A stretch of 64,000 nucleotides of DNA from Paulownia fortunei (Eukaryota; Streptophyta; Magnoliopsida; Lamiales; Paulowniaceae), in NCBI GenBank assembly GCA_019321725.1, contig CM033121.1, positions 15,252,001 to 15,316,000 on the forward strand. Reading direction: 5' to 3'. Of the stretch, positions 22,963 through 33,295 are shown piece by piece. A program made the position numbers and the translations under genes. The notes under the pieces are model-generated. The model was not told the origin of the DNA. It did no database searches and was given only the letters and a program-made list of their open reading frames with translations. Numbering within the stretch: position 1 is the stretch's first letter; each line of letters begins with the position of its first letter.

Positions 22963-25234
22963 TGTTAGAGTAGGATGCCCAGTGCCCCAATTAGATTGGG
23001 TATATTATACTCTTTTTCTTTTGTAAAGACAATCTTATTGGGAATCATATTAATAAAAAGATATTTTCTTTATCTTATGTCTTGCATCTTTTATTTCTGC
23101 ACATTAGATAAAGTTCTTAAACCAAATTTAGCTACGGGGCATGATCGCACATATGATGGCGATCATGGAACATGTCTCTAAGGCTTTGGTCTTAAATAAG
23201 TTCCGAGTCGGAAGTTTTTTGAGATGGACATCAAATAGTTCAGTAAGACTCGCACATATGATGCATGCTTGTGAGATGAGGATGTCACATTCTATTGGCA
23301 TTAGCGTAGAAATGCAAGTGCATGTATGTGGGTGCTTGTTAGGGAACAAGTACACCGAAAATGGCCCGCAAGAAATTCTTAGCTGGAGATTTTGCTTGTC
23401 GAAATAAGAATTTCTATGTTGCAATAGTACACGGCTAGTCCTCGAACTTGAGCATGATGGTAACCTTATGTGCATCCTGCAACACTTTGATATATATTCT
23501 TATTACTTGACAATCACAAAGGAGATATGTTGGGTATTGCACTAGTGTGCATAGAGGTTTGTTAGTGGCCAATATAGAATTCGATACTTATCTTTTTAAA
23601 CAAGAGAATCTCCTGTGTTTTCATAGTTCATGAGTCAAACATATTGGCCAAGGCAGGATAAATCGTGATTCATCAGGAATAATTGGAACTTGAAATAGGA
23701 TCATAGTTATTAAATATTTTAGGATTTTGACTTATAATCTATGCCCTATATTCGATCGGGAGATTAGCTATCGAAAGGACTGTACATGTATGGTACCCGT
23801 TATTTCACCTAAGACTAGTTTGCCATGATTGCTTGCTAGGTGTTTTCATGGATAGTGAGGTTTTTGGAATTAAGGAGTTAATTCCAAGTGGATTAATTAA
23901 TTGAAATAATTATTATTCATAAGTTGCAAATATTGCAAGCCCACTACTAGTTTAGTAGTGAACCTAAGAGGGTCATACATCTTTATAGAAAATAACACTT
24001 CTAATTTTGGGATTTATCCATTGGTTGGAGATTAATTAATTAATTAATTAAGGGTTCTATTTAATTTAATAGTTAAATTAAATTATTCAATTAAGTAATT
24101 GAATTATTTAATTAGACCTAATTTGATTAGAAAGCCTAATTAGAGTAAATTATAATTAAATAATTGGATTGATTAATTTGGGATTAAATCAATTGGATTG
24201 ATTTGTGGATTTTTAAGTCTAAGCCCAAAAATTAAAGTGGATTACTTAAGAAGCTCACTAGAATATGAATAAAATAAATTAAATAAATATGATTTATTTG
24301 ATTAACATATTTATAAATAAATAAATAAAGTGGCCGATTTTTATCGTATAAAAACTGACCACTAGGATTTATTTTATATAAATATATTTTAGGTATATAT
24401 TTGATATATATTCATCTTGATATTATTTGAAGTGTTTAAATTAATATCAAGAATGTATATAGACAATTTTGATGACTAATGTAGTTTCAAGCAAGTCCAC
24501 ATATGTTGGAGAGAGAGAAAAAGAAGAGTTGTTGGAAGATTTAGAATTCTTCCAAGATCAAACTTTGAAATAGTTCAAAATTGACAAACTCTCCAAAAGT
24601 TGGAGTAGGAGCAAATTATCAGCACCCATTTAAAGTGAGAGGGCCAAAAATTATATGTAATTTTTGGCAAAAAGTTATTTTGTTAAGTCTTCTATTTTTC
24701 TCTCCAAGAAAAGAAAAGTAAAGAAAGAAAAAAGAAAAGTGTTTTCTTGAAATCTTAATTTTCTTGTTCTTTAATGAAAACTAGTTTCTTGATATTCTCT
24801 TTATATCCAAATTTCAAAAACTTAAAGAATCAATCTTTTTTGTTCTTGAAAGTTTGTTCTTGATCCATCAATTGGATTTAAAGGCTATGTTTACTCTAGA
24901 TCTAGATTAGTAAATGATTAAAAGGATACTAGCGAATCCTTTTAATTGGTGTTACTTTTTCATATTGTGGACCTGATAGAGGGGAGACACTTGAATCCCT
25001 GCGAGTTCTAAGAGTTCTGATAAACAATTGATTGCTTCATTCCCTATAACAACTAGAGTGCCCGGAAGGTATAATCTGGATGAATATAATTATTTTAATA
25101 TATATTCACTTGAATAAGTACGATCGTTATGATCATTTTTTAATCTAGCAGATAAATTTACTTGATAAATTTATGTTTGATAAAAAATTTAATTTTTCGC
25201 TATGCATGCCCCTACGATTATAACGAACCCAACA
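22963..25234 (+). repeat. TGTTAG-family LTR copy B, inserted in LINE 1
   Basis: A complete-looking LTR of 2272 bp, beginning TGTTAGAGTAGGATGCCC and ending TATAACGAACCCAACA. LINE RNase H coding sequence lies on both sides, so it inserted into that domain. The flanking five bases (GAGCT and AAACT) no longer match well, which fits an old insertion. It carries the conserved CATATGATGGCGATCATGGA block (23150) and the AT-rich TTAATTAA zone (24010-24200). No gag or pol belongs to it. Confidence 0.85.
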
Positions 25235-26014
25235 AAACTTGGATAAGATTTATCAACACTTGTGAATCCATTAGATCCAAATCTGGTGAAATCCTCATTG
25301 AATGCATAAAGAGATGCCTCGAACAAGTGCAACTACTTCAGCAAATATGTTGGAATATTCCCCAATCTATTCGCATTAGGCAAATAAAATATCTCCCTCA
25401 CTATATCTAAGTAACCTGCCAACCAAATCTTGTCGCATATTTCCTCGCCTTATACCATCCATATTAAGTTTAAACCATCCCCGTACAGGTTTTTGCCAAA
25501 AAAACTTTGATAATCCGGACAGAACGATGGATCAGTGGCTTAGAAATAACAATCTGACGAGCTGCGTCTAAATCATGTTTCCAAATATCAGAATTGATCG
25601 AAGCAAGATGTGTAAGAATACCTTGTCTTATATGACTAAAATGAAACCTATGTCCACAATATTTAGCATCATTTTTCTCTCGTTCCATAAGAACCATAAT
25701 ATAAGAAAAGATAAGATCGATCTAATTTGATTCAAGTCCAACAAGCATGTTGTAAGTCACCAAGATTGAATTCCAATTGCCAGAGTTTCTAAATTTGGAG
25801 GAGGAATTCTCAGCAAGTTTCCAAAATATTTCCAACTTGAATAGCGTGTGGACCTGTTAAGAAAAGGTGTTGTCATTTCTTGCTCATCACAACATTGACA
25901 CGTGGAAGCAAGTTGAAAACATTAGCGTTATGTAATACTATCCATCGAAATCCATTTCGGAAGAAGTCTCCACATAAAGACTGACATTATGGGAGTTAAC
26001 AACTTATTCCAAGT
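25235..26014 (-). pseudogene. LINE 1, zinc-binding region and start of RNase H
   Basis: On the minus strand from 26014: MSVFMWRLLPKWISMDSI, then CQCCDEQEMTTPFLN (about 25890). This is the cysteine-bearing zf-RVT region that follows the RT in plant L1-type LINEs. Further on come RGWFKLNMDG-like residues (near 25470) and IFAEVVALARGISLCIQ (near 25325), the first half of an RNase H. Stops and shifts are present. The copia element N begins at 26015 and LTR B begins at the other edge, so both edges are insertion points. Confidence 0.8.
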
Positions 26015-26478
26015 TGTAAGAAAAATAAGATAAAATGGGCTAATAGGTCGCCCATGAAGGCTGACCAGACCTAGATGATTTAAAATTATTTTGGTGGGAG
26101 TCATTTGAGTAGGGGTGGTTTCTTGGAGCAGAAATCCACCCCACCACAACACGTTAAGAAAAATGTCTTCCACATACACCACCCTATCAATAGTTAACTC
26201 TCCCTATCAGAATACTTTTTTCACTCTCTCTAAAAACAGAAAAGAAAAACAACGTAGAAAAGAATAAGAAAAGAAGAGTTATTGTGATCAAGTGCAAGTC
26301 ACCATAAGAAGAGCATTTGGATTGTGGAAGTGAAGGCATTTTCATAGGTGATTAGTTTCTAGACCTTGTTCAAGTATCAAAACATAAGAAAAAGTAAATG
26401 AATCAACTTTAAAGATTCTTATTTTTAACATGAATTTTTATTAGAAAATTCATGAAATTCATTATTTTAATTCCGTCA
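26015..26478 (+). repeat. 5' LTR of copia N
   Basis: 464 bp, matching 32869-33295. Shared blocks are GGTGGGAGTNNTTTGAGTAGG, GGTTTCTTGGAGCAGAAA, CACCACCCTATCA and ATAAGAAGAGCATTTGGATTG. The primer-binding site follows two bases later. Confidence 0.9.
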
Positions 26479-26479
26479 A

Positions 26480-26491
26480 TGGTATTAGAGC
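26480..26491 (+). other. Primer-binding site of copia N
   Basis: TGGTATTAGAGC differs from the initiator-Met-tRNA complement TGGTATCAGAGC by one base. Confidence 0.85.
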
Positions 26492-27909
26492 ATGTTTTAG
26501 TTGATATGCTACCATGATTTCATGTGTTTTAAGCATGATTGTGTGGATAATTATGCTCTTGCATGGTAAATCTTAATATATTTCAAATTATGCTTTCAAA
26601 TTTAAAGGAAACATGTTTATAGGTTGTAGAAGCATGGTTGTGGCCATCGACTTTTGACGAAAATGACACGGTTTGATTAGAATTTAATTTTCTATTTTTT
26701 TTGTAATTTAATTTTTTTTTTCGAAATTGAAAAATATTTATTCTAAATTTGTTACCTTTAAAAATTGTATAAAATTACAGAAAGATTATAACTTGTTTTT
26801 TATTAATGTGTTCATTAAATTATGTATGAAAATAAGTTTTTCATATAAGAAAATTATAGAATTGAGCATGCTTACAATTTTGAGTGTCTAGAAAATTTTC
26901 ATCTTGCATTCTTAAATTTTAGGATTGGATTTGTATCCAATCTAATATTTATTTCTATTTTCTAAATATGGAAATAATCAGACACACTCTTAGTATTCTC
27001 TAGGGGGAAACTAGAGAAAGAAGAACTCCAGAGCATTTGGCAAAGTGGGAAATTTATAAGAATTATAAAATGGGTGTGGATCACTATTTGCCACAACATC
27101 TTATGATAATGAAGAAAAAACATAAGGATCTTCTTCATTTGGGTCACATTTTCAATGGATATAGTTATTATGTAGAATGCCGAATGATTAAAAATTCTCT
27201 GCCCGGAGAGTGGAGTAATATTATTAATGAAATAAATGATTGAGAGAGAGACAAAGATCTTAAAGTATTGAGATCAAGGTTGATTAAGATATGAAGGAAA
27301 GGGATGGAACTCAAGATGAAGAAATCATTGTCTTTGAGGATAAATTCTATTCGTCGTATCTTAAAGTTCACTCCAACAGATAGGCTTTTAGAATGAATGA
27401 CCAATATGGTGTCTCGTTTATGTGTTAGGAGAAAATTTCATTCTCCTTAAGAGGATGGCTCATTATGTACATATGTTTGCTTTAGTAGCATTTATGAACA
27501 TGTTATGTAACATATGTTAATGTACTTTATGCTATGTAATATATATTTGTTTCAAAGTACGAATTGTGAATCTTTTAGTGATGCAGTAGTTTTAAGATTA
27601 TGTGATGACAATACATGCTTATTATCATATATATATATGACAAGATGGATTCTTGCATAGCATGAGTAACGCAATTTAGTGGGAGTTTTAGGTTGGAAGA
27701 ATTAAGTGATTCTCACCTTGAACTTTTTCATATTTTGTTACTTAAATTTATGATAATGAATATTTGGACTATAGATGATGATTAGGAACTAAGTGAACTT
27801 TCAAAGCTATACCATATGTACACTTATCATAAATGTTAATTTTAAGTACAAAATTAAATGTGTATGTTTAATGAGCATTAACATGTGCAATCACTTTTAA
27901 AATATAGAC
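26492..27909 (+). other. Leader between copia N primer site and gag
   Basis: About 1.4 kb, unusually long for a copia leader. It holds a 68-codon frame (27037-27243: MAKWEIYKNYKM..., GEWSNIINEIND) with a gag-like flavour that I cannot assign, and otherwise AT-rich DNA with a short TA run near 27630. The small frame may be a remnant of a second, older gag-like sequence. Confidence 0.45.
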
Positions 27910-28690
27910 CATGGAATCAAAACTATCATAGCTGACCTTAACAAAGATGATAAACTGAATGGCGACAACTATGACACTTGGCACCATAAGATTTGGTATG
28001 TACTGGATGGAGAAAATGCCTTGGAAAGCATTAACCAAATCATGCAAGACCCTTGTGTGGGCAATACTGCTCAATAGAAAATAGATCAAGAGGCTTACCA
28101 GGCATGGAAGAAGAAAGATTCCATTACTCGTGCAATTCTGGTTAGCTCTGTGATTGATGACCTCATTCACTAGTGTGAGAAGCATACTATTGCTCATGAC
28201 ATCTAGGTGTACCTCAAGAAAAAATATGGAGGTACGACTATCACTTGTTTAGGACAGCTGACTATCACGTTTGACATTTATAAGAAGTAAGCTGATCACA
28301 ACTATGTCAAACAAGATATGTGAATTGAAGTCAGGTGGTCATATCCTCTCTGATGAGCAGCAAGTTCAAGCTTTGATCCGATCTCTTCCTAACAACTAGG
28401 AGCATCTGAAAGTCAATCTGACTTAGAATAATAACATTAAGACTTTCTCTAATGTTGCTCGCTATGTTGAACTTGAGGATGAGTGGCTTGGTGCCGAGAA
28501 GTCCATTGCAAGTTCTTTTGTAGTTGAATCCGGTTCCAAAAAGGCTTTAGGCTTTAAATGTAAGAGAAACTAGAAGAAAGGTAAGAAAGGGAAGGAGATT
28601 GGAGAAGGGTCCAAGAAGAACAAGAGCAAAATGAAGTACTATAACTGTCAAGCACTTGGTCATTTCACTCGTGAGTGCCCTGAGCCCAAA
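27910..28690 (+). pseudogene. gag: Copia gag (element N)
   Basis: The ATG near 27910 opens a gag with the features NGDNYDTWHHKIWYVLDGEN, WKKKDSITRAILVSSVIDDL and KKYGGT. It ends with a zinc knuckle near 28640 (YNCQALGHFTREC, in which the first Cys is Tyr) preceded by a lysine-rich stretch. Several stops (for example near 28078 and 28171) and frameshifts break it. Gag would form the particle shell. The lost first knuckle cysteine is a further defect. Confidence 0.85.
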
Positions 28691-28739
28691 AAGGTAGTAC
28701 TTAATAATACTTCTTTAAGTATTATATATCTTTAGTACT

Positions 28740-29730
28740 GTTTTATTGATTGAATCTTATCCTGTGTGGATTACAGACTCAGGTGCAACAGACAATGTAA
28801 CTAGAGATTGTGAAGTGTTTGTGGATTTTCATCGAGTTTCTTAAGGTACAAGATAGATATATATAGGAAATAATGCCCGAGTTGAAGTCAAAGGCATTGG
28901 CACTTGCAAAATCGAGTTATATGGTGGCCAAACACTTATTCTACATGATGTTCTTTATGCATCAGAGATTCAGCAAAATTTGATTTCTGTTGTTGTTTTT
29001 CTAGGATTGGGTTTTAGCTTGAACTTCAGTAGTGGTTTGGTTTGTATTTACTATGGTAATGTGTGTTATAGGTGTGGACATCTTAGGGATGGTTTTATGG
29101 TGTTGGATTGTGACAGACAAATGTTTAACTATTATGTTGATCATTGTATTTCATTAAATGTTTGTTCATCTAATGTTGCAAATGTTGATGTTTATACTTA
29201 GCATGCTAGATTATGTCATATTAGGGAAGACATGATAAATCAACTAATGAAAGTAGGACTATTGGGTTCTCTTTCTAATGTTGATTTGCCTACTTGTGAA
29301 CATTGTCTTGCTGGAAAGATGACACAAAAACTATTTAGAAAGGCCACTAGGGCGGAATTTCTATTGCAATTAATTCATTTGGATATTTGTAGTCCAATGA
29401 ATGTGTAGGCTAGGCATGGAGCCTCATATTTCATTATATTTATATGATTTTATGCATTTTGGTTATGTCTATTTAATTTCTCATAAGTATAAGACACTAG
29501 AGTGTTTTAGACGTTATGTAAATGAAGTGGAAAATCAAATGGATAAAACAATAAAAACTTTAAGAACTGATCAAGGGGGTGAATATCTATTTATCAATTT
29601 GAAGGATCTATGTAATGAAAAATGTATAATTAGACAATTGACTATTCCTCACACACCTTAGCAATTGACTATTCCTCACCCATCTATGATGGCGCAAGGT
29701 AACTTGCCCATTTCTATTTAGGGAGATGCT
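28740..29730 (+). pseudogene. Copia protease, pre-integrase and integrase start (element N)
   Basis: The protease motif WITDSGATDNVTRDC lies near 28768-28812. A GAG-pre-integrase stretch follows near 29210-29400 (ARLCHIREDMINQ, then CEHCLAGKMTQKLF). Integrase core remains lie in 29401-29700 (FGYVYLISHKYKTLECFRRY, TLRTDQGGEYL). The DQGGEY holds the second catalytic Asp of copia integrases. The first Asp region around 29385 (LDICSPMN) reads degenerate, and the catalytic Glu region is not found. Stops and shifts break the frame. Confidence 0.8.
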
Positions 29731-30205
29731 TTGTTAACTGTGGCATATATTTGAACAAAGTGCCTTCAAAATTAGTATCTTCTACACCATATGAACTTTG
29801 GACTAGTAGAAAGCCATCCTAAGCAACCTTAGACCCTGGGGATCAGCTGCTTACATTTATGACTCTTTCAATAAATTTGGAAAGTTAAGTACTCGAGGAA
29901 AGAAGTGTATCTTTATCAGATACTCTGAGCAGTCTAAAGGTTATGTGTTCATAGGTGAACAAGATGATAAAAGTATTACTGAGACTGAATCACAAAATGC
30001 AACATTTCTGGAGAATGATTTTCCTAGTATAGGTTAAATAAAGGAAAGAGAACCTTTATTTAAGTTGTCTAATTCAGATAATGACTATGTGTAAGAAGGA
30101 TCATTAGAAAATCAAGAGGATGAGTTAACACTTGATCATAGTGGGAGCAATTCTCATCAAAATGATCTATTTGAATCTCAACTTCAGAAAAGTAATAGGA
30201 AAGGT

Positions 30206-31092
30206 ATGCCCAAAGGTCATTATGAGATTGAAGGGCATGTTTTTATCATATCTCCAATAGATGAAGAAGTGCCTAAAAACATAAATGATACTCTGTCTTG
30301 TCCTTCAAAGGACAAATGGATGAAAGCAATGGAAGAAGAAATGGAGTCTATGGAATTAAACCATGTCTGGGAACTGGTTGATCTTCCATTTGGGCGCAAA
30401 GCTATTAGGAATAAATGGGTTCTTAAAATTAAAAGAAAGGTTGATGGAACTATTGAGAGGTATAAGGCTCGACTAGTAGCAAAAGGTTATACCTAATAAG
30501 AGGGAATTGATTATGAATAAACATTTTCGTCATTAGTAAGATTTACCTCTATTTGCCTACTATTGGCTATAGTAGCTAATTTAGATTTAGAATTAAATCA
30601 AATGGATGTTACAGCGTTTCTCAATGGAGAACTTGAAGAAGAAATCTATATCGAACAACCAGTAGGTTTTATCATCAAAGGCCAAGAAAATAAAGTCTGC
30701 AAATTGAACAGATCAATTTATGGCTTTAAGCAGTCTTCCAGACAATGGTATTTGAGATTTCACAAAGCGATTATCTCATATAACTTCGTTATGATAGATG
30801 AAGACCATTATGTTTATGTGAAAAGATCCAATAGAAAGTTTGTGTTTTCTCTTATGTCGATAACATATTGTTAGCCGGTAATGATATGGAGTATGTTCAA
30901 ACTATTAAGAAATGGCTATCTTCCAGCTTCAAGATGAAGGATATGGGTGAGGCAAATTATATTCTTGGTGTTAAAATTCTTAGGGAACGTTCTAAGAGAC
31001 TACTTATGTTGTCTCAAGAATCATATATTAAGAAGAATTCTGGAATAATTCAGAATGGAAAGTTGCAAGCCCATCAATACTCATGTGGCTAA
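30206..31092 (+). pseudogene. Copia reverse transcriptase (element N)
   Basis: The RT begins with KWMKAMEEEMESMELNHVWE, followed by KWVLKIKRKVDGTIERYKAR and KGYT, then a stop. It resumes with ELNQMDVTAFLNGELEEEIY (first catalytic Asp kept) and SIYGFKQSSRQWYLRF. The YVDD box near 30855 reads YVDN in the frame that fits, with a frameshift just before it. KMKDMGEANYILGVKILRER follows. The Asn in place of the second Asp would disable polymerase activity. Stops and the shift confirm it is dead. Confidence 0.9.
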
Positions 31093-31149
31093 AGGCGAAA
31101 GTTTAAGCTGAGAAATATGCCTAAACACTTCAGAAAAGAAAAAACAAGA

Positions 31150-31790
31150 GATATTTAAGTACTATATTTTGGTGTTGTTGGGAGTCTGATGTATGCTATG
31201 ATGTGTACTTATCCCGATATTTGTTATGCCGTAGGTTTGGTTAGCAGGTATCAATCTAATCCAGGACGAAGACACTGGAGTGCAGTTAAAAGGATTTTTA
31301 GATACTTGAAAGGCACTGCATATTATTTTCTTTGTTATCAAGGAAAAGATCTATTATTGAAAGAATACACAGATGTTGACTGGGGTGGTGATTTGGATGA
31401 ATGTAAGTCCACCTCTGGATATGTTTTCTTGCTAAATGGTGATGTTATCTCTTGGAGAAGCAAGAAACAAACTTGTGTATCGCTATCCACAATGGAAGCA
31501 GAATTTGTGGCATGTGCCTTTGCAGTACAAGAAGGTGTTTGGTTGAGAAGATTCTTACATCATTTAGGAGTAGTAAGCAGTTGCATGGGAGTTGTAATAG
31601 TGTACTGTGATAATCAATCAGCTATTGCTTACACTAAAGATCCTAAATATCATGGCAAAACCAAACATATTGATACAAAGTACAATTTTATCTGAAATAT
31701 AATTGAGAAGAATGAGGTGATTTTGAAGTACATGTCTATGCATTTTACCTAGAGATGTCTTTATGAGTCATGTTAGGTCTCTTGTTTACG
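31150..31790 (+). pseudogene. Copia RNase H (element N)
   Basis: An open frame of 168 codons (31189-31695) with the copia RNase H features: MYAMMCTYPDICYAVGLVSR, YTDVDWGGDLDECKSTSGY, SLSTMEAEFVACAFAVQEGV and VYCDNQSAIAYTKDP with KHIDTKY. The acidic residues D, E and D are present. A stop at 31695 replaces the usual C-terminal continuation. This is the best preserved part of the element. Confidence 0.9.
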
Positions 31791-32868
31791 TAGAATATAA
31801 TTGTAATTGAACATATAAATGTTTAAGATGTTATGACAGTTGATTATATATTACACATATACATGTTGCTTTTATATGATATGTCTTCAACTTAAAAGTA
31901 TGTCTGACAAGTCGAGATTGGCTCTCTCACATGAGCAATCACCTATGACATTGAGTAATGTGTAGAGATGAGACAATATTGATTTTGTTGAGAACAAAAG
32001 TCATATACATGTCGCCTTGATAAAATTACCAAGATGAGATTACTACTTGAAATTTTGTAATCGAAATAGATTTCTCGCAATCCATTGGACTTGTCTAGTA
32101 GGTAGATATGAGTTTTCTTAGATTATTATACTTATGGAGAACAAACAAGAAGAAAACTCAAGTTAAGTGTTGAGACATACTTGAACTAAGATTTGTATGA
32201 TGTCTTATTTAAGAGTGAAAGTCATATGCTTCCAAGTAAGAAGATATACATCGTAACACGTGTTTTCATACCATGTGTACTTATTTGAACATTTGGGTAA
32301 TGAGTAAATAAGTCCCTACTTTCTTATTATGTGAGACCCGGAGGTTTATTTGACCTTATTTAATACCCTTAAGAGTATCAACTACTTCTTGAAACTTTAT
32401 TTTAGTGTTGCTACTTTTACATGTTACCAATAGCTATGGATGATTCGGTAATGCGTACATGTCTAAGAAAACAGCTGTAATAGAGTTGAGAGATTTTAGT
32501 GGGAAAGGAAGGCTGAATTTTACTAACACCTATCTTGTATTCACAAGCTGACTAATTATATTTAACTTAGTTGTTAGAACATAATTGTGGATACATAGCA
32601 TATTTTTCGAATCAAGTCTGCTCTTGTATATATTGACGGAGGGATAAGAGATACATTGATTGGTGTAGTAAAGAAGTCTAGGGTATAGCGAGTTAATTGT
32701 CCTCATACATATTTGGAATTGAGCTGCTATATATCTTTAACCGGTGTATGGCTCTAAGCTCTTACATGATATACTCACTGGTCACACGATCCATTTTGCT
32801 TGTATGAAATAATGGTATATTTATGATCACAATAGATGATGGTCCAACCCTCATGTGTAAGTGGGAGA
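31791..32868 (+). other. 3' untranslated region and polypurine tract of copia N
   Basis: About 1.08 kb of non-coding DNA ends in the purine-rich GTAAGTGGGAGA directly before the 3' LTR. The reverse complement of 33690-34830 (element M) parallels it, so this long 3' UTR is a family trait. Confidence 0.75.
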
Positions 32869-33295
32869 TGTAAGAAAAAAAAAAGGGTTAATGGGTCGCT
32901 TATGAGGGTTGACCCGTCCCAGATGATTTAAAATTATTTTGGTGGGAGTAGTTTGAGTAGGGGTGGTTTCTTGGAGCAGAAAATCACCCCACCACAATAC
33001 GTTAAAAAAATATCTCCCATATACACCACCCTATCAGCAGTTAACTCTGCCTATCAGAATACTTTTTCCATTTTCTGTAAAAGCATAAAAGAAAAAACAC
33101 AAAGAAAAGAATAAGCAAAAAAGGGTTATTGTGATCAAGTACAAGTTACCATAAGAAGAGCATTTGGATTGTAGAAGTGAAGCCATTTCCATAGGTGATT
33201 GGTTTTTAGACCTTGTTCAAGTATCAAAACACAAGAAAAAGTAAGTGAATCAACTTTAAAATCTATATTTTAACATGAATTTTTATTATAAAAAT
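32869..33295 (+). repeat. 3' LTR of copia N, end truncated
   Basis: It matches the 5' LTR from TGTAAGAAAA to about TTTTTATTATAAAAATT, then loses similarity. The last 40 or so bases with the terminal CA are missing at the junction with inverted element M. Confidence 0.85.

Larger units (their letters stand above)
26015..33295 (+). mobile_element. Ty1/copia element N
   Basis: 5' LTR 26015-26478 (TGTAAGAAAAAT...CCGTCA), initiator-Met primer-binding site from 26480 (TGGTATTAGAGC), then gag, protease, integrase, RT and RNase H in copia order. A polypurine tract (about 32857-32868, GTAAGTGGGAGA) and a 3' LTR starting TGTAAG at 32869 close it. The 3' LTR loses similarity near 33295, where an inverted relative (M) begins. 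All coding parts carry stops. It sits in LINE 1. Confidence 0.9.

Noticed and set aside
22958..25239. Target duplication for LTR copy B
   Set aside because: The flanks GAGCT and AAACT share only two of five positions. The insertion is inferred from the split LINE domain instead.
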